NCBI RefSeq assembly: GCF_000526635.1
Contig: NZ_JAGL01000023.1
Span: 1-62,364, forward strand
Direction: 5' to 3'
Origin: Aminobacter sp. J41
GTDB lineage: Bacteria; Pseudomonadota; Alphaproteobacteria; Rhizobiales; Rhizobiaceae
Length of the DNA: 62,364 nucleotides
The translations under genes and the position numbers were made by a program. Below, one piece after another: positions 59,663-62,364 of this stretch. The notes below the pieces were generated by a model. The model was not told where the DNA came from. It did not search any database and worked only from the letters and a program-made list of their open reading frames with translations. The stretch's first letter is position 1. Every line of letters begins with the position of its first letter.

Positions 59663-61069
59663 ATGGGCGTACTGGCATTCTCACAGCCGCGCAGGCGATG
59701 GGCAGACAGCTTCAGCCGGATGAGCCAACCCTCGCAGTTCGCACTTGCCGGAGGCATCGTGCTCCTCGCGGCAATGACCTTCGGCGGCTTCATCATTTCG
59801 GGCATCATCTCACGCGCGACTGTCGACAGCACCGCGGCCAGTTCCGCACTGTTCCTCGACAGCCTGATCTCACCCGCTGTCCAGGAGCTTGTCCGCTCGG
59901 ACAGCCTCAGCCCCGGCAGCATCGAGCGACTCGATACCATGCTGAAGGACGGCCCCATCTATGGCCGCTTCGTCCACGTCGACCTGTGGCTGCCCGACGG
60001 ATCACTGGCCTATTCCACCAGCAGCGAACTGATCGGCGGCAAGTTCGCAACGCCCGAGGGTGCTGCCCGCGCCTTCGAAGGCTATGTCGAGGCGCGGTAC
60101 ACCGACCTGCAGGCCGCCGAGCATACGGCCCGAGGCTGGAACACGCGGTTCCTAGAAATCTACGTGCCGCTGCGCGAACACCTTTCAGGCCTCATCATCG
60201 CCGTCGTCGAGGTGCATGAGCTGACCGCTCCGCTCGAGGAAAAGCTCTTGTGGCTGCGCACGCAGACCTGGCTGGTGCTGATCGCCGCAACGCTGCTGAT
60301 CGCGGCTGCACTGGTGGTCATAGTCTGGAAGAGCGGCCGTCTACTCGCCGAGCACCAGTCGGCGTTGCGCAACCGGCTGAAGCAGATCGAGCGAGTGTCG
60401 GAGCAGAACCGCAAGCTGCGCCAAAAGGTGCAGTGCGCCTCGGCACGCCTGGCCGAGATGAATGAGGCGCACCTGCGCAATGTCGGCGCCGAACTCCATG
60501 ACGGGCCGGCGCAGCTGGTTGGCCTTGCAGCGCTGAAGCTCGAACAGATCCGGCGTGCCGCCGACCGGCGCATGCGCGAGAATGTGCTCCAGTCGATCGA
60601 AGGCGTGCTGACCGAGGCGCTGCAGAACATGCGCATCATCGCCCGTGGTCTGATGCTGCCGGAGATCGAAGGCATGACGCTCGGCGAAACGGTCCGTGCT
60701 GCCGCCGATGCGCATGAGCGACGCACGGGCACTAAAGTTTCGGTTGCCCTGGACGACTATCATGGCGACCTGCCGCCGGCGTTGCGAATCTGCGCCTACC
60801 GTTTTGTGCAGGAGGGCCTGAACAACGCCTTCCGTCATGCCGGCGGCAAGGGCCAGACGGTGGAGTGCCGAGTCGAAGGCCGCCTGCTTACGGTGCGCGT
60901 CAGCGATGCGGGCCATGGCCCGCACACCGAAACACGCGGCTGCGGCCTTGGGCTCATGGGCCTGCGCGAACGCGTGGAAAGCCTCGGCGGCATCTTCACC
61001 ATGAACCAGACCGCAAACGGAACCACCATCGAGATGACAGTTAACCTCGGACAAGGGGACGAAACATGA
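59663..61069 (+). CDS. Sensor histidine kinase, HisKA_3 type (HK2)
   Basis: A 468-residue kinase counted from the ATG at 59663 (a TTG at 59636 is an alternative). TM1 is ~26-48 and TM2 ~203-221. The periplasmic domain between them has VHVDLWLPDGSLAYSTSSELIGGKF and RFLEIYVPLREHLSGLIIAVVEVHE, the same architecture as HK1. The phosphoacceptor is H279 in VGAELHDGPAQLV, with a HATPase domain (VQEGLNNAFRHAGGKG and GLGLMGLRERVESLGG). It overlaps the regulator gene by four bases. It is divergent from the RTX peroxidase and is therefore the prime candidate for controlling it. Confidence 0.88.
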   Translation: MGVLAFSQPRRRWADSFSRMSQPSQFALAGGIVLLAAMTFGGFIISGIISRATVDSTAASSALFLDSLISPAVQELVRSDSLSPGSIERLDTMLKDGPIYGRFVHVDLWLPDGSLAYSTSSELIGGKFATPEGAARAFEGYVEARYTDLQAAEHTARGWNTRFLEIYVPLREHLSGLIIAVVEVHELTAPLEEKLLWLRTQTWLVLIAATLLIAAALVVIVWKSGRLLAEHQSALRNRLKQIERVSEQNRKLRQKVQCASARLAEMNEAHLRNVGAELHDGPAQLVGLAALKLEQIRRAADRRMRENVLQSIEGVLTEALQNMRIIARGLMLPEIEGMTLGETVRAAADAHERRTGTKVSVALDDYHGDLPPALRICAYRFVQEGLNNAFRHAGGKGQTVECRVEGRLLTVRVSDAGHGPHTETRGCGLGLMGLRERVESLGGIFTMNQTANGTTIEMTVNLGQGDET

Positions 61070-61758
61070 GTGAGCGGATCAGAGTCGTTGCCGTGGATGA
61101 CCATCCGCTGTTCAGAGCGGGCGTCGTCCAGGCGATCCAGCTGGACGACGCAATCAACGTTGTTGCCGAAGGAAGTTCGGGAAGCGAGGCTGTCGAACTC
61201 GTCAAGAAGCACAGGCCGGACCTCGTCCTCCTCGACATTTCGCTGCCCGGGGGCGACGGCATCGAGGCGGCCGCGGCGATCTCGGATTGCGCTCCTTCGA
61301 CCCGGATCCTGATGCTGACGGTGTCAGGCGACTGCAGCGACGTTATGCGGGCGGTAGAAGCAGGCGCAGCCGGCTACGTGCTGAAGGGCGTGAACGCGAC
61401 CGACCTGATTATGGCGGTGAAGAACGTTGCCTCGGGCGAAACCTTCATGTCGCCGAACCTCAGCTTCGGCCTGCTAACAGCGCTCGGCAAGGCCGCGAAG
61501 CCTGACCCCCTCGCCGCCCTCACTCCGCAGGAGCTTCGCATCCTGCAGATGGTCTCGACGGGCCTTGGCAACCGCGAGATTGGCGAGCGGCTCGGCGTCT
61601 GTGAGAAGACGGTGAAGTACCACGTCACGAACCTGTTCCGGAAACTCAACGTCCGCAACCGCGTCGAGGCAGCGCTCTTACTGAAGGAACGGGGACAGGA
61701 GAAGATATTCGGCTCGCTGGCAAGTCCCCGCGGCGCGCCAAGCCTCAGCGCTGCCTGA
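61066..61758 (+). CDS. NarL/FixJ-type response regulator (RR2)
   Basis: A 230-residue regulator coupled to HK2 by an ATGA overlap. The receiver has D11-D12, phosphoacceptor D57 (LVLLDISLPGG) and GYVLKG. The C-terminal LuxR helix-turn-helix is LTPQELRILQMVSTGLGNREIGERLGVCEKTVKYH. It is a close architectural paralogue of RR1 at the far end of the locus. It is followed by a run of hairpins. Confidence 0.88.
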   Translation: MSERIRVVAVDDHPLFRAGVVQAIQLDDAINVVAEGSSGSEAVELVKKHRPDLVLLDISLPGGDGIEAAAAISDCAPSTRILMLTVSGDCSDVMRAVEAGAAGYVLKGVNATDLIMAVKNVASGETFMSPNLSFGLLTALGKAAKPDPLAALTPQELRILQMVSTGLGNREIGERLGVCEKTVKYHVTNLFRKLNVRNRVEAALLLKERGQEKIFGSLASPRGAPSLSAA

Positions 61759-61799
61759 ACCGCGTTCCCTGGTGTCCGGTCAGGGCTCCCCGAAACGCT

Positions 61800-61904
61800 G
61801 CGAGGGGCGGCTGCCGAAGGCAGCGCACCCCTCGCCGATCAGGAAAGGCCTGCCGGGGCCATTTCCGGCAGGCCCACAGTAGCAGGCGGGAGAAGGCTCC
61901 CGCC
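61800..61904. terminator. Three consecutive hairpins between convergent genes
   Basis: Stem-loops: GCGAGGGG/CCCCTCGC (61800-61807 with 61828-61835, enclosing a smaller CTGCC/GGCAG hairpin), GGCCTGCCGG/CCGGCAGGCC (61847-61856 with 61865-61874) and GGCGGGAG/CTCCCGCC (61885-61892 with 61897-61904). All stems are perfect but none has a T-run. They lie between RR2 and the minus-strand TRAP binding-protein gene, so they probably insulate or terminate both. Confidence 0.6.
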
Positions 61905-61914
61905 CTGATATCTC

Positions 61915-62364
61915 TTAGCGGTACGGGTAGCCGGCCTTTTCCTGGTCGGCAGCGTACTTCTTGAAGATCTTTACGACCTTGCGCGCGCGCTCGGATTCGC
62001 CCGCGATCTCGTCCCAGAAGCTCTCGGCATCCTTGACGATCTGTGCCCACTCTTCCTTCGGAAGCTCGGTCTGCTCCAGCTTCTCGCCGTGGACGCGCAG
62101 CTGTGCCTCGCCGCCCCAGTACCAGACGTTGCGGTAGTAGTGCGACTGGTCAATCGTCGTGCGATAGAGCTGCTGCAGGTGCGGCGGCACCTTGTTCCAG
62201 CTCTCGGTGTTGACGAAGTAGGAGCCAAACCAGGCGCCGGTGACCGAGTTCGACAGCGCGTACTTGCACACGTCCGCCCAACCCACTTCATAGGTCTCGG
62301 TGAAGCCGCACCAGGCAACGCCGTCGAGGTCGCCCGTGCGCAGCGCGACTTCCACGTCGTCCCA
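61915..62364 (-). CDS. TRAP transporter solute-binding protein (DctP-like), C-terminal part
   Basis: The last ~149 residues of a minus-strand gene whose 5' part lies beyond the right edge (the frame is open to base 62364). Features such as EVALRTGDLDGV, NSVTGAWFGSYFVNTESWNKVPPHLQQLY and the charged helical C-terminus are typical of the DctP/TAXI-type periplasmic receptors of TRAP transporters. The ligand cannot be inferred from this fragment. No sign of the membrane subunits downstream, so they would have to be upstream, outside the window. Confidence 0.78.
   Translation of the reverse strand, partial: WDDVEVALRTGDLDGVAWCGFTETYEVGWADVCKYALSNSVTGAWFGSYFVNTESWNKVPPHLQQLYRTTIDQSHYYRNVWYWGGEAQLRVHGEKLEQTELPKEEWAQIVKDAESFWDEIAGESERARKVVKIFKKYAADQEKAGYPYR

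Noticed and set aside
61847-61874. Strong hairpin as a classical intrinsic terminator
   Set aside because: The 10-bp stem is perfect but lacks a T-run on both strands, so it is listed only as part of a hairpin group.

Overview
The window reads as high-GC alphaproteobacterial chromosome or large replicon, most likely Rhizobiales (Phyllobacteriaceae, Mesorhizobium or Aurantimonadaceae-like). This rests on codon bias, on the many periplasmic-binding-protein ABC operons, and on the flavor of the gene families. No species can be named from the sequence alone. No tRNA, rRNA or CRISPR array was seen.

Left part (1-11.9 kb) is accessory DNA. It holds three uncharacterised minus-strand genes (469-2687; one has a PD-(D/E)XK-like signature) and a hipBA-type toxin-antitoxin pair with two palindromic operators. 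Next comes an IS256-family element (4936-8949, 8-bp target duplication) that is itself interrupted by an IS21-family element (about 5403-8039). A DUF1643 gene, an IS3-family remnant, a 5'-truncated GlxA/AraC regulator and a dihydrofolate-reductase-like gene follow.

Middle part (11.9-44.2 kb) is catabolic and transport DNA built from discrete modules: (i) an EutH-like permease, an FAD/GcvT dehydrogenase and a choline-kinase-like gene with a divergent DeoR regulator; (ii) a UDP-glucuronate decarboxylase-like gene overlapping a type II NADH dehydrogenase; (iii) an AfuABC-like importer with an inositol-monophosphatase-family gene; (iv) an acetylpolyamine deacetylase-like gene divergent from a polyamine ABC operon; (v) HdeD, AI-2E-family, glutaminase and MFS genes; (vi) a six-gene sugar/polyol ABC operon ending in a DhaK-DhaL kinase, with a divergent LacI regulator and two palindromic operators.

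Right part (44.3-61.8 kb) is the most striking region. A minus-strand run of five genes encodes a ~2,500-residue RTX animal-heme peroxidase (peroxicin type), a type I secretion ATPase, a second RTX protein with an N-terminal membrane anchor, the HlyD-type adaptor and a sensor histidine kinase. A NarL-type response regulator converges on the kinase at one end. A paralogous kinase/regulator pair diverges from the peroxidase at the other end. The layout suggests a self-contained, two-component-controlled system for exporting a giant calcium-binding peroxidase, related to the Mn(II)-oxidising MopA type. The window ends inside a TRAP-type solute-binding protein gene.
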